Below are positions 1 to 10,839 of a stretch of DNA of 64,000 nucleotides, piece after piece. Every line of letters starts with the position of its first letter. The first letter of the stretch is position 1. Source of the DNA: Symsagittifera roscoffensis (lineage: Eukaryota; Xenacoelomorpha; Acoela; Convolutidae). The position numbers were made by a program, and so were the translations under genes. The stretch covers positions 49,209,618 to 49,273,617 of the forward strand of contig NC_087067.1 of the NCBI RefSeq assembly GCF_963678635.1, written 5' to 3'. The notes beneath the pieces were generated by a model that was not told where the DNA came from, did no database searches, and saw nothing but the letters and a program-made list of their open reading frames with translations.

Positions 1-216
1 TATTATGATATACCCATCAACAGCGTTTTTTTTGCTACCTAATTCATTGCGAAGAATAAATACTCGTTCAATTGTTCCATCCTCACCTTAAATTGTGAGT
101 TCACGATTTATGCGTTGCGGTGATATAATTTTTCCTTTCAGTTTGGATTGTTTTTGATGATATTTGTTATTAAAATGGTTTTGTTCGCCATCATTTCTTA
201 ACCCGTAAATCATGAG
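1..216 (-). other. Coding-like fragment at the window edge
   Basis: Read on the minus strand from 216 to 1, one frame looks like protein (polar and charged, with a lysine/glutamine-rich stretch). It is broken once by a TAA at complement 88-90, then stays open to the window edge, with a tail containing the peptide GEDGTIERVFILRN. The composition is more protein-like than most spurious frames here. I recognise no domain. It could be the end of a minus-strand gene or an old mobile-element ORF that continues beyond the window. Confidence 0.2.
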
Positions 217-237
217 ACAATAGAATATGATCAAAGA

Positions 238-1328
238 ATGAAAACACAGATACAAATTGAGTGTCCTTCGAACCCCGATGGAACTCTCAAAATTGATCTC
301 GATAACAATTTGACAGTCGGAGCTGCCTGTTTCTACATTCCAAATAGAAAACAAGTTTGCGCCATTTGTAACAAACAAATCAAAGCTGAAAAACTTGTTT
401 TCACGTACGTGTACGAGATCACACAGTGCCAAGTGCGGTTCAAAGGATGTTTTGATTCGAACTGTTTCTTCCAGACTTTCAGAGTGAAAAGTTATCTTCA
501 TCTGGAGGGATTTCACAGTTTAATGTTCAAGGCAGCGATGACTATTTAGTTAATGTGTCTAAAAATATTAGTTTTTTAGGATGTTCAACAAACTGCCATA
601 TCTATAGAACGTCATATCTTGAAGCCGAAGTTACATCAGAATTTCGTAACATTAACGTTACAATAGTGAAAACCGGTTGTTATGTTATATAACATTACTT
701 TTCAGCGTTGCCTCCAGGTTTCAAATCTTATTTTTGGCGTTTTTTTTAAAAGTTTTTGGATTTGTTTAGTTTTCCAAACAATCATTACTTCTTTAGAGCT
801 TATCAACTACATGCACTAAAATTGTTAAATACTAGTTAAATTGTCATCGCTGATACAAAGGATAAAACGGAAATCGAATCCAGAGTTCTTGTAAAGCAAC
901 AAGAAGTAAAGACTATATTATCCCAACAAAACCGACAGGTTGGTGAACTCACTGGAATTATTTGCCAATTGAGTGTTGATCAATTGAAGGCTCTTGTGAA
1001 TTGCAATTTGAGAGGATTTTTGCAATCAGAAGAACACGACGTATTGGTTCGAATGGCCACAGATATGGTGTGTTTTGGAGCTATTCAGGACATGTGCCCT
1101 CAATGCAACAGCCATCTGATGTTTGACGAGATCCACTACATCTGTGCTCGTAACGTGATTGGTGGAGATTTAGGGCATACAGATCCCTTTAAAGCGTTGT
1201 CTGTAATCCGAGTTGAGCTTAAGTATCCGAAAAAATACAAGAAAAACTCAGTGTTTGAAAAGTTGAAAGCTCTGGAGCTTGGAAAGCCAAGGGAAAGAAT
1301 ATTCTTAGACAAAGAGGTTCTGTCTTGA
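238..1328 (+). CDS. PARP1-like N-terminal zinc-finger/PADR1 protein (two exons)
   Basis: Two exons fit the DNA-binding N-terminus of PARP1, the nuclear DNA-break sensor. Exon 1 (about 238-531) carries a PARP-type zinc-finger pattern with CAIC as the first ligand pair, then RFKGCF where the family has WYHPGCF, then LEGFHSL as in the family's LKGFSLL. The expected His of HxxC is not visible. Exon 2 (about 861-1328) matches the PADR1/zinc-3 domain: a helical lead-in, then MATDMVCFGAI, then CPQC, a third Cys in YICA, and an ending PRERIF like the family's KQDRIF. A fourth Cys is not evident; a His lies nearby. The two exons join in phase if exon 1 uses a GC donor at 532 and exon 2 starts after the AG at 859-860; both sites are inferred. 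The product would be about 253 aa and stop at 1326-1328. No WGR or catalytic PARP domain is visible downstream, so this is a truncated paralog, a decayed gene, or a gene whose later exons are distant. Confidence 0.5.
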
Positions 1329-2089
1329 TGTAAAGGAGCATGTTTGGTTTTGAATATGGAATACTTTTTTGAGAAAATATTCTTTAGTTTTGTAGAATAG
1401 CTTGATTTCCATAAGAACAAACATTTCAGTTGCGATTATTTTCTTCCATTATTTATTCTGGAGCTGAATTCATATCAGTTTTATGTCTTTCTACTTTTCA
1501 CTAGCAAAGTGTCCCTGTGATTTTTCAGGTTTTCTAGGCAAGGTCTGGTTAGTTTTAGCTCGAAATTTGAAGGGAGGAATTTTGAACTTAGGTGTTTTAT
1601 TTTTTTTGTTTTCCTCGCAAAATTAGGTACCACAAATAATCATCGAAATGTGTCTAGTGATAAATCATATTGAAGAACTGTTGGTCGAAGAAAAATTCAA
1701 AAAGGCTTCCCATTGTCGCGAGAAAAATTGTTTTGAAATTTTCAGTTCAACTAATTCGATCAATATTAGAGTAAATGTTTTCATTTAAGCAATCAAACCT
1801 TTGTTTTACTCTATGAAAACTAGTTTTTGAAGCTTCATTTAGCTCTTCTTTTTCGCTCTCTTAATTTACTATTGGACAAAGTTTGGAAAAAGAAATCTTA
1901 TGATGGGAATTTTTCATGGTTCCTCCAGGTGTTGCAAACCTGGTCTCAAAAACTGGCTGCCAAAACTCGTTTTAGTTTACGAGATATGTCCTTTTTGTTC
2001 CGACTTTCGATACAAAAGTAACGGAGTGTTTGTGCTCGGGGTGGGTTTTTTTTTCTTCAGTTAAATTTCGACTTTTTAACTAGCCATTT
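1329..2089. other. Intergenic; one copy of dispersed repeat family A
   Basis: No gene is visible. About 1590-1760 contains a diverged copy of repeat family A, recognisable by a T-rich run followed by a core like AATTAGGTACCACAAATAAT. Related copies lie near 13600-14050, 34650-36015 (both arms) and 37090-37640. Confidence 0.45.
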
Positions 2090-2580
2090 TTGACGGAATT
2101 TTTTTATATCATTCGAAAGGTATTGTTGTCATGAGCTCAAATTTGAAAAGATATTTCACCTGTGATCATTTTTCGTAAAGTTATGGGGGTTTAAAGATTG
2201 ACATTTTGGCCAATTTGGGAGAATTAACGCGCGATATATTTCGCGCTATTAACGCGTAAGCGGCGATTTAATCCGTCTTAGAAATCGTTCCAAATTGGTT
2301 GAAAGAAGCTTATTCGCCATATTGATTTGTTACAAGGAGCGAAATCTATATTTTAGTACTTTATATGGCGTGTGGGGGGATGATTTTCATAAAATTCAAA
2401 ATTCTCGACCTTATGGCCTGGCATTGCCAAGGTACTTCAAATACATCGCCTCCAAATATGACTGCTCACGTTCTTTTAATTCCCGACGTGTGATGGCAAA
2501 GTACTTTCAGAAGTTGTAGGTCTGGCCGCCAAATGTAACTGCTCATTTTTTAAAATTTTCAAGATATCGCACTTTTGATT
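2090..2580 (+). repeat. Dispersed repeat family B copy
   Basis: This block shares its order of motifs with 49560-49860: a hexamer GAGCTC segment, a palindromic stretch of alternating CG/TA near 2225-2265 (less preserved at the other copy), a segment like AAATCGTTCCAAATTGG, and a GTGTGGGGGATGATTTT segment. Its second half (2395-2580) belongs to the unit repeated many times at 10.84-13.16 kb, with the hallmark phrase ATATGACTGCTCA. No open reading frame is conserved, so this is non-coding or long dead. Confidence 0.5.
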
Positions 2581-5497
2581 AATTTTTAAAATATTTTCAA
2601 TAAACTTCAGAATAAACTTCAGAGTTGATTTGTATTAAATACTTAAACTGGATTAAATTATTGGTTGCGGCAAATGACATACGTACTTCTAATGAAATTA
2701 AATAACTAAATTTTGCAGGAATCTCATGTCAGAAGTTAATGAATGTACAGTAAAAAACATCCTTACTTTTTTAGGCAGGAAAATTCAATAAAGGATAAAT
2801 TCCTGGAACAAATTTAGTTGCACCATTAGAATCTTTACAAAGAGCTTTCTGTGGGACTTAAGCCAACAAAAAAAGGAGACCCGAACGTCGAAAATTTTCA
2901 GATCCCTCACACATACAGGTAACGACTGGAATTGAGCTTTCTGTATTTGTCATCTCAAGCATGGGTGTTACCACTGCACCAAATACACTGAACAGTCCGT
3001 TAAAAGAAAAAAGAAAAAAAAATCAATTTTTTTTCTTTTTGGTTTTGAAAGGTGTCAGAGAAGTTGATTTTAAGCTTCTGTACATAAATTGTCAAATTTA
3101 AGTTTATTTCTATTTAAGTTTCTCATTATGACTAATTGATAAAAACATTAGGTAAATAAGCTGACAAAATTAAGATCGACACCCAATAAACTGAAAATAA
3201 TCCGGAAATTTGGCAAAAAAAAACAATTATAAGACTTGCATGGACCTTTTAAAAATAAATTCGGTCCCTAAATAAGTCGTACATGTAAGAGGAAGGTGGC
3301 GGGTAGATTGAAAGGATCTTAGAAATGGTAAATTTTTAAATAGACCATTCTGCTGATAGCAAAGTTATTTACGGGAAAATAAGTATAGTACCCGGTTGCA
3401 ATATCCTTGCTTATCGCAAGGGTTAATATGGAAAGTGCAGGTGCATGCTGTCGGCCTTTTTATGGTCCTATTTTTGAGTTGAAAAATTCGAAGATCTGAG
3501 AACAAAATAATTTTAATTTATTTAAAAAATCTTCCAACTTATGAAAGCAGTTGCATTAAATGTCGTTAGCATTAAATTTCGTAGCTGTATCTTATATATT
3601 TTAGAAAAAAGTTTTCACTTTCAACGACCTGTTTGATGCACCGTAGGTGTGATTCATGCGCCGGTTTAAAATGTAAAAAAAACATATATTTTCATTGTAG
3701 CTCGTATAGCGAACAAAATAGCTTTTATATGATTTATCATTTGACATTTTTATGGCTTGATTTTGCGTGGGGAAAATGAGTTCAAAAATACGCCTTATCT
3801 GTGGTGCTAAGAACTAGTTGTCAGCAAAATTGCTTTGATATGTTTTTTCTCTGAATTTTCAAGATTTTGATTTAAAGAATTTTTTGTTGCAGTGCCATAG
3901 GTTATATGATCATACATGCTCATAGCATGTTTTTGTTTTTAAGACAATTTTCTACCTTGCTCGTTTTGTTGCTTTATTTTCTGATCGAAATTTTGCTGAA
4001 CTACATCTGTTCCGACCATCTAACCAGGCGTGGGATTTTACGCCACTGAAGGTACCGCAAGTAAAGATCGGATGAGATCGGGCGAGGTGAGGTAAATGTG
4101 CCAGTTAACCATTTAGGATGCCAAAAATTAGCTAGGGAAAATTAAAGTTTAAAGTGACATTTTTGTTCAAAATGATCTCTGGTGGAAAGAAAAGCAGTAG
4201 AAATTGCATGATTTCCTGTGAACGACCAGACAAACGAGATTGCGGTTAATGTCAACTACGACTTTTTTGATCACTCTGAAATTGTCTCGCCTATACAGAA
4301 CGTGAAGGCGAACTGTGTCAACCACGAAATTAACATTTAAAATGTGCATTCTTGTTGTCGTGCAACCTCCTGGACGCTTAAATTCAAGATTCACAAACCG
4401 TCATATTGGTTGCTAAAACTCTTCAAATCCTCTTGTGTTGTACTCTCTTGGAAGAAATATAGCATCGGAAGCATCATAAATTTGTCTCGGAGGCTTTGTT
4501 ATATATTTTTTACTTGACGCCTTGAAGTACTAATTTTGTCCTTATCTTTTTTTAATTTCCCGGCCATTCTGAGGTGGGTGTTTTGAAAATTTATCCACAA
4601 CAAGGATCAAACTAGTTGTTCACTAGAAAAAAAAACGTTTTCGGAATGAGCGTCTCTGGTTTTAAACGGTAATTGACAATATTTTACGTACCTAGAGACT
4701 CTAATATGGGATTGCTAACGCAACGTAAGTAAGAGTGGGTTGAAGTTAAGTAGTGGCCTTAAAACGTTAACTTCAATAGGTTGTAGGAAGTAACTATGGC
4801 GTAGAGTCTTTAGACTGCCTCTAGGAAAGCTTGTGGCAACATCAAATTCCCATTGTTCGTATCACGATTTCGAATAAAATTATTTCTCTTTATGTCTAAG
4901 TACTCTTGATGTCGAGAAAAGTTGTTCTGAATATTTCCTGTTTTCAGACTCAATTATACCATTTCTTAAAAGGGCCTCCAAATTAGTTTTTATTTTAGTT
5001 TATACTATATTTTTTTCAATCTATTATTACCACTCATTTTAGTTATGGTTCACCTACTTTTTGGACCTTTCCAAAAAATAACTAACAGGAATTTTGGACC
5101 AAAAATAATAAGTAACGTAGAAAAATAAAAAAATTTTCCTTAAACAAGGCGAGCATAACATTTGTTTTTCTTTCAGAGCACTCGCGGTAGCCAGCCTTTT
5201 TATAATCCGGCAATAACCAGTTTCTTATCAGCAATTTTGCCCCAAAATTTAAGCACGTTGATTGTGATCTAGATAGTTTAGTGCTTAAATTTTCTTTACG
5301 GGCTTGTTATATGATATGAATTAACTGCAGCTATACTTGCAATAATTTTTAGAAAGTAAAAAATTGTAGGAATATTTATATATATTTTTATTTATTTAAA
5401 AGAAATTGGCTTCACTGTCGATTCAACTTCACTGTCTTTAAATCATTTGGTTAAAATACGTTTATTTTGATTTTTTGCTTATTAAATTCCTTTGAGA
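2581..5497. other. Intergenic stretch without recognised genes
   Basis: I see no coding region here. About 3600-3680 matches 13205-13300 in the same orientation, with shared phrases such as CGACCTGTTTGATGCACC, so a short dispersed repeat is present. The rest is AT-rich with short homopolymer runs. Confidence 0.4.
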
Positions 5498-5821
5498 TCA
5501 AAAAACCATCAAATGCGCTATAAAATATTTGACAGGATCTTTTGCTTGCTGTTCCAATTTTAATTTTTGTGTGAGAATGTTTTGTTTCATATCAAACTTT
5601 TGGACGTTCAAAACAGTTGTTTTGTTTCGTCTGTCATTTTTGTTATAATTTTTTCCGGGTTCAGTAGAAAAAACCTTTTGTCGAATATTGTCTTCGGTCG
5701 AGTCGCTTAGCGTATGCTCAGCTACTGAGTTCGTTAATTTTTTGAAGTCTTCAAAAGTAGACTTTATCTTCAAAATAATTCTTAGATCTTTTTGAGTTGG
5801 TTTATTGTCTGCTAATGGCAA
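5498..5821 (-). CDS. Hypothetical 107-residue ORF
   Basis: A minus-strand frame of about 107 residues is open, hydrophilic and rich in Lys, Asp, Thr and Gln. It starts near PLADNKPTQKDLRII and ends in a short hydrophobic stretch before its stop. The composition is plausible for a real exon or a retroelement gag fragment, but no family is recognisable and no clear splice sites frame it. The displayed start is not an ATG. It may be spurious. Confidence 0.2.
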   Translation of the reverse strand: MPLADNKPTQKDLRIILKIKSTFEDFKKLTNSVAEHTLSDSTEDNIRQKVFSTEPGKNYNKNDRRNKTTVLNVQKFDMKQNILTQKLKLEQQAKDPVKYFIAHLMVF

Positions 5822-6055
5822 ACTTGACCCGCTTTCATTACTTTAATTGGAGTTCAATTTGCATATTTCTCAGAATTAATCCACACGCTTACTGAGAAGG
5901 TTGGTTTTTCTTTAAAAAAGAATTTAACGCGTCCAATTAGCAAGCGTTATCAAGTCGGGATCAAGACTTTTTCCAGGATACCAACCTGTTTAACAAATTC
6001 AATTGAGTAATTGGGGTAGCTTGGTTTATAATAAATAATTTTCTTAGCTTCTTCT

Positions 6056-6133
6056 GCATACTTAGTCTAGATGCAACGACTACGCCGTGGATTGCAAAGA
6101 TCCTAGGTTCAAATCCGGTCATGTTTTTTTTTT
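6056..6133 (+). repeat. tRNA-like Pol III unit (SINE head or tRNA pseudogene)
   Basis: A perfect A-box pattern TAGTCTAGATG lies at 6063-6073 and a perfect B-box GGTTCAAATCC at 6106-6116, a normal spacing. A T-run at about 6123-6133 would terminate RNA polymerase III. The flanking bases do not form a tRNA acceptor stem and the T-stem is imperfect, so this is not a functional tRNA. It is best read as a tRNA-derived SINE head or a tRNA relic. Confidence 0.45.
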
Positions 6134-6384
6134 CAAACGAATTGTTCAATTTCAAAAAAGTTAGTGGTCTATTGTCTGCTTATATTTTGCTGACTGAGAT
6201 ATCAAGGATTTTGTAGGGCAGTTTTTACTTAAGTTCTGTTTATTTCTTTTCTTAAACCAGAACAGCAAAAGTGTAAAAGTCACGAAAAACGTGATCGACT
6301 AATAATCATAAATAATTGTCGTTCCTGCGATTCGCAGAGGCTCTATGAACGGTTTGGCAGCCTGTCTAAGCGCTGGGTATTCAC

Positions 6385-6775
6385 AAGTACCAAAATGGTA
6401 AATCAGTCCCATTTGTACCAAAATAAAAAATCAATCGGGTTATTACCAAAAATATTCAATTGGCCAAAGACTACTAATCCGACTGTTTTAAGCTCTTGGC
6501 TTAAGGTCGGCGGTGGGTGGGCTACGCGCTCGTCGCCGCTTGGCGGCGATAACCGGCTCTAATTTTCGTATAGTCCTACCCTCTGTTGGCAAGCTCGCAA
6601 CACGGTCACTATTATGCTATTTAGTTTTCTTCTGTTTGAACGGTAAAAAATTAATGTAACAAATCGTTGGCTCACAATTCGACCAATCGGAAATGGAGTT
6701 GACTAATTTTGGTTCAATTGAGACCGAATTTTCATTTTGGTACAAATGAACCTTGGTACAAATGGGATTTCACCG
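6385..6775. mobile_element. MITE-like element with inverted ends
   Basis: The left end (about 6386-6425) contains AAGTACCAAAATGG and CCCATTTGTACCAAAAT. The right end (about 6731-6772) contains the inverse forms TTTTGGTACAAATG and GGTACAAATGGG. The ends are similar but not identical. The interior is unusually GC-rich for this window and contains a small perfect hairpin, TCGCCGC-TTG-GCGGCGA, near 6530-6550. There is no coding capacity. Exact ends and a target-site duplication are not resolved. Confidence 0.4.
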
Positions 6776-6849
6776 TTTAAGCATAGTACGTCTCTTGTTT
6801 CCCCTTTTTTCAAACTGTTAGTGAAGCTCTTTTATGGCACTCGAGAATT

Positions 6850-7038
6850 TTTTCTATGTCTAGAATTTTCACGTGGTAGCACTGTTGCAGCCGAAATTGG
6901 TCAGGCTGTGGTAGACCTGAAACTGGAGGTCAAGTGAGAGCTTGTCCTCTCACACTATCATTGTCATGGCAGGGGATCGATTACACGATCTGACGATCAC
7001 GAAGTGAACGCCTTACCACTATGCTAAGTGCCTCCGCT
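6850..7038 (-). mobile_element. tRNA-derived SINE, copy 1
   Basis: On the minus strand the element starts near 7038 with a tRNA-like head that includes TTAGCATAGTGG (A box) and a degenerate B box around ATCGATCCC. It then runs into a unique body containing CACTATCATTGTCATGG (plus-strand order reversed) and ends near 6850 by the phrase TCTAGAATTTTCACGTGG. The whole block aligns along its length with 39555-39740 in the opposite orientation, so it is a dispersed SINE family. Confidence 0.65.
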
Positions 7039-7149
7039 TCAATTTCGACAGTCGATTTCAAATTTTTCTTGAATTTCAAAGAGCCTTTTATTTCTTACTT
7101 TGAAATCGAAAGTTGAAATATTTTCAAGAAACAAGTCAGTTTTTTTTCT

Positions 7150-7480
7150 GTTCCCTTGTGTTCATTGACACTTTTCCAACTGCATGTTGGCTGTTTATTT
7201 GCTGGCTTTTTTGCTATATAGCATTGGCAATTTAATAGGAACTGTAGCTGCTTGATTGGTAGCTACTGGTCGTAAATTTGTCAGCGATCGTGCTGAAGAT
7301 GCGAGGACGTAGTTTCCAGGTTTGAGGTGCCGTTCCAGTACATAGCAAAAGTTTTAGTTTTCAAGGTTTATGTTTTACCTTTTCTTTTCTTATTTCACTA
7401 TATTTTTCCTAAGAGCTTTTTTTTGCGCTTTTCTCGCTTATGTTTGGAGTTGATAGGAAGCCTCGGTTCGCCTACGTGTT
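7150..7480 (+). repeat. Repeat family D (SINE-like), copy 1
   Basis: Shares an ordered series of motifs with 9785-10160, 11930-12330 and 42400-42780: a TTGGCAATTTAATAG segment, GTAGCTGC, a GATGCGAGGACG segment in the tRNA-like part, and further on a segment around TTTTCTCGCTTATGTTTG. This copy is diverged. The best-preserved tRNA-like head is in the 42.5-kb copy. Confidence 0.45.
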
Positions 7481-7961
7481 CAATTTAAAGTTGTTATTTA
7501 GTGTCACAAATCGAAACTGTACTTCTTATCTAGCCTCTACATCTGTGACACACCTTTGAAGCGTTTTCGATGACTGCCCCTTCCATATTTGCATAGCGTG
7601 TACTGAACTTTATATCTGCTCACTTTTATTAATCAGGGAGTCGACGTTTTCAGATTCAGGGTAAATCTAACCCAATTACTTTACAGATTAGTCAAATGCG
7701 ATGCAATATGGCCAATTACACCTGCTTATACGCGGTACACAGATCGTAACTGCTATCCACAATTGGTATTACGCAAATCCAAATACTTAATTGATATTTG
7801 TTCTTTGTCTCCAAACGATCGCAATGTGATTGATTTTGGACTCATTTGAATGAAAGGCTTTCACAAATTGGCCTAGAATTAAGCTTTATTTTACTTCGCA
7901 TATATGAAGTGACTAGAAATATCTAAGGTCACTTTTTGACAAATTGAAGCTTATTGATGAA

Positions 7962-9089
7962 ATGAGTTCAGACACTATTAAAAATTACGAGTCTGGAATT
8001 CCGTTAGCCGAAGACGAATTCAGCGACTTAGACGAAGGATGTGATCCTTTCTTGTTCTCGAAGGACGGACCGGATGGGACATTCTGCCAATTAAGCGACA
8101 CAAATAACAATGAAGATGACACGGAAGGAGGGTTTTCATCGAGCACAGAGAACGAAAATGATTGTAAGGTAAGAAAGCAATCCCGACTGCTGAGTCAAAA
8201 AATATGTAGCAATGGCTTGTCGTATGCTGGACGCCAGATACTAATTAATTACTCAAAGGGCGCTGATTCAGTGCGCTTGTTATCTCAAGACATTATAAGC
8301 CCTCAAAACCCACATTTTTGTAAAACATCGTGATTCCAATGCTCGAGTCGAGGTTTTCGAAAAAAAAATATAAAAAAAAGACTTTATATGAACATTGAAT
8401 CGAATGATTTTTCTTTTTCGCTGATTTTCGTCAATGATTCTCTGGTCATTTGGTGAAGTTAGTTTCAAACTGGGCCCAATCATTGATATTATTCTTTATA
8501 GGTTCTTGTCATTGGCGCGACTAACTCAGGAAAAACTTCCCTTATTGAGAACTTCCTCACTGGCAAAAACTCCGAAAACTCTAGGACCACATTATGCATA
8601 GACATCAGCAAAGCCACAATACCTTCACCCTCTTCAGATATAACTGATGATGTCACAGGAAAGGTCACTGAAGGTCAAAGCACTCCAGTGACTTTTCAAA
8701 TTTATGACATGGCGGGAATGCGAAAATTTCAATCTCATAATTCTTCCTATTATTCAAACGTATTTGCAGCACTTTTTGTTTTTGACGCCACTTGCAAAAT
8801 TTCTTTGAATTACACAATAAATTGGCTCGGAGACTATTCGAATTACTGCAGACGTGTAAATTCGGGACCTGCACTCAAAGTGCTTATCTGCAATAAATGC
8901 GACCTGCCCAACCCGGCGATGAGTCGCGAAGAACTGACTGAGTTCGCCCAGAAGAGTGGAATGACGTCATGCTTTGAGTGCTCGGCAAAATCGGGGCGGA
9001 ATGTGGACACAATATTTGCACACATAGCAGACCAGTTTGTGAAACTGCGATTGAATGCGGCAACTGATCCTGTAGTAGGGAATGCTTAA
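7962..9089 (+). CDS. Rab/Ras-like small GTPase with acidic N-terminal extension
   Basis: Two exons, 7962-8168 and 8502-9089, join in phase 0 across a GT-AG intron (donor AAG|GTAAGA, acceptor TTTATAG) to give about 264 aa. I chose the ATG at 7962 because the open frame upstream has only non-ATG starts. Residues 1-69 form an acidic, Ser/Asn-rich extension. The G domain follows: P-loop GATNSGKT (74-81), DMAG (138-141), NKCD (200-203) and SAK (230-232). The stretch after DMAG resembles Rab proteins (SSYYSNVFAALFVFDAT). The residue after DxxG, the catalytic Gln in Ras and Rab, is Met here, so intrinsic GTP hydrolysis may be weak. The C-terminus VVGNA has no prenylation cysteine, so membrane attachment by the usual route is not expected. 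Neighbours give no clue to its pathway. Confidence 0.8.
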
Positions 9090-9784
9090 TCTAAAAGTAA
9101 TTGTTACTAGCTAGTAGTTTACTTGTTAGGTTCCTCATAAATGCTCTGGCCCCGCATGAAAATTATTATGAATTTCCAAATGCTCGCAAATATCGACAAA
9201 CCGCATTTGTGAGAGAAAGTTACAAACAAAAAAGTGTGCAATCAACCCTAATGGCCAATATAATCAACGGTATTAATTAAAAAGTAATCAGCCCTCTGAG
9301 CGTCTGAATTCTAATTGCCACGCTACGTTTCTTTGAAAAGAATTAGTGAAGGAGTAATGATTTGAAATAGTTTTGTTGAGGACCAAATATGTAAACTAGT
9401 ACCGCAATGATCAAATTTTTGACATTATCGAGATCGACAGTTTACTTTAACAGTGTAAACAATTTGCTGGCTTTTCAAACCAAATGAGCTTCACCGAAAT
9501 TAATTCTTTAGATGAGAGTTATCCAATAATTGTTTCATCTGCCAATCTAGACTAAAAAAACTGTCATCATGTAAATCTGACCTTGTACTATATATTTTCC
9601 TAGTTCTTGAATTCAGAGTTAGCCAGCAAGTTGAGATGTTGTTTGTGTGTTAAATTGAATATGCAAATAGATATTTTAGAAATTAACTTGAATGTGCTAG
9701 AATTATTTTTTTTCTCACGCTTGAATTAAGCAAAGCCGAAACAATCAAGGATGAGACAGACAAATCTAGCTATCAAAGATTTGA
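9090..9784. other. Intergenic, nothing recognised
   Basis: AT-rich sequence downstream of the GTPase gene. No ORF, repeat copy or canonical AATAAA signal close to the stop was found. Confidence 0.4.
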
Positions 9785-10160
9785 ATGAGATTGTTTAAAA
9801 TGTACTTCATAGATTTTTTTATGGACCATGATGTAACTCCACGCAGGGCATGGAATGGCTATTTGCACAAGCAAGCTTGCACGAATGTACTTTTTTCCAA
9901 TCCAACTCGGAAGTTTAACGGCACTCTAGCTGGCAGAGCATCTGTTGTATCTGCTATATTGGCGGCCAGTGTTTGACAATGGTCAAGCCACCATGGAGCA
10001 AATGCGAGAACGTGAGGCTGCTAGAACATGAGACTCTTAATCACCAAGTCGAAAGCTTTATTTGTCCTATTTATCTTTTTAAACCTTATTTCACTTTTTC
10101 GTTATTTAGATATGTTTTTCGCTGATTTATCGCTTGCGTTTGCGAAGCACAGATTCGTCT
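9785..10160 (+). repeat. Repeat family D (SINE-like), copy 2
   Basis: A diverged copy of the family seen at 7150-7480, 11930-12330 and 42400-42780. It keeps the CCAATCCAACTCGG segment, the CAAATGCGAGAACGTGAG tRNA-like remnant, and an end segment with TCGCTTGCGTTTGCGAAGC. No coding capacity. Confidence 0.45.
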
Positions 10161-10839
10161 CTGTGTATGAACATCAAATCTGAAAATTGGAAAATGACGA
10201 AGTTTTTCGTGAACCTGAACAAATTTTGGATCTTGTTAACTTTTCCCCTGCTGCAAAAGAGGGGGGATTCGTTACAAAGTACTAAGTTCGCATATGTTTA
10301 ACCGTTGAATTACTTTGTTGGGGTGGAAGTTGTTTCTAAGTACTAAAGGAGCTTGTCAGTGGTGTATAGTTAGCAAGATGCCAATTTTCATGTTAAGTGT
10401 TCATGTATAAATATGGTTGAAAGCAATTGTCACGCGAATTCATTGTTGAATGGAGTATTTTACGCAGAAGTCCCTCAAACTTATTCTTTAAAGATTTTTT
10501 GACCAGTTCAAAGATGCACTCCATTTTTTCGTTAAATTTTTTGAACTTTTTGTATGAATTTTTTTCTGGCGAAGGCGAATCATCTTCAAGAAGAGGAGAA
10601 AGTTATTTTTTTCGTCTACGTTGGCCGTTTATTAAGTGAAAAAAAGCAAAAAAATTATGTAATAATCTGTATTGAAATGCGTCTGCCCTTATCTCCCCGT
10701 GTTTAAGCCATACTATATCTTTAAAGTTTACGCTTTCGGAAGCAAAGCAAAGTTTCCATGTTTAAGCTATATCGTATATTGCAATGCTTAAAAGAATTTT
10801 TTTTCAAGTTTATGAGTGCTGGGCCAATTGAAAGGCACG
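10161..10839. other. Intergenic, nothing recognised
   Basis: Low-complexity AT-rich sequence with T-runs. Short open frames here lack any recognisable motif. Confidence 0.35.

Noticed and set aside
88..516. 142-residue minus-strand ORF as one gene
   Set aside because: Its first half is the antisense of the PARP-like zinc-finger exon; only the last third looks protein-like.
6056..6133. Functional tRNA gene
   Set aside because: A and B boxes are good but the acceptor stem does not pair and the T stem has mismatches.
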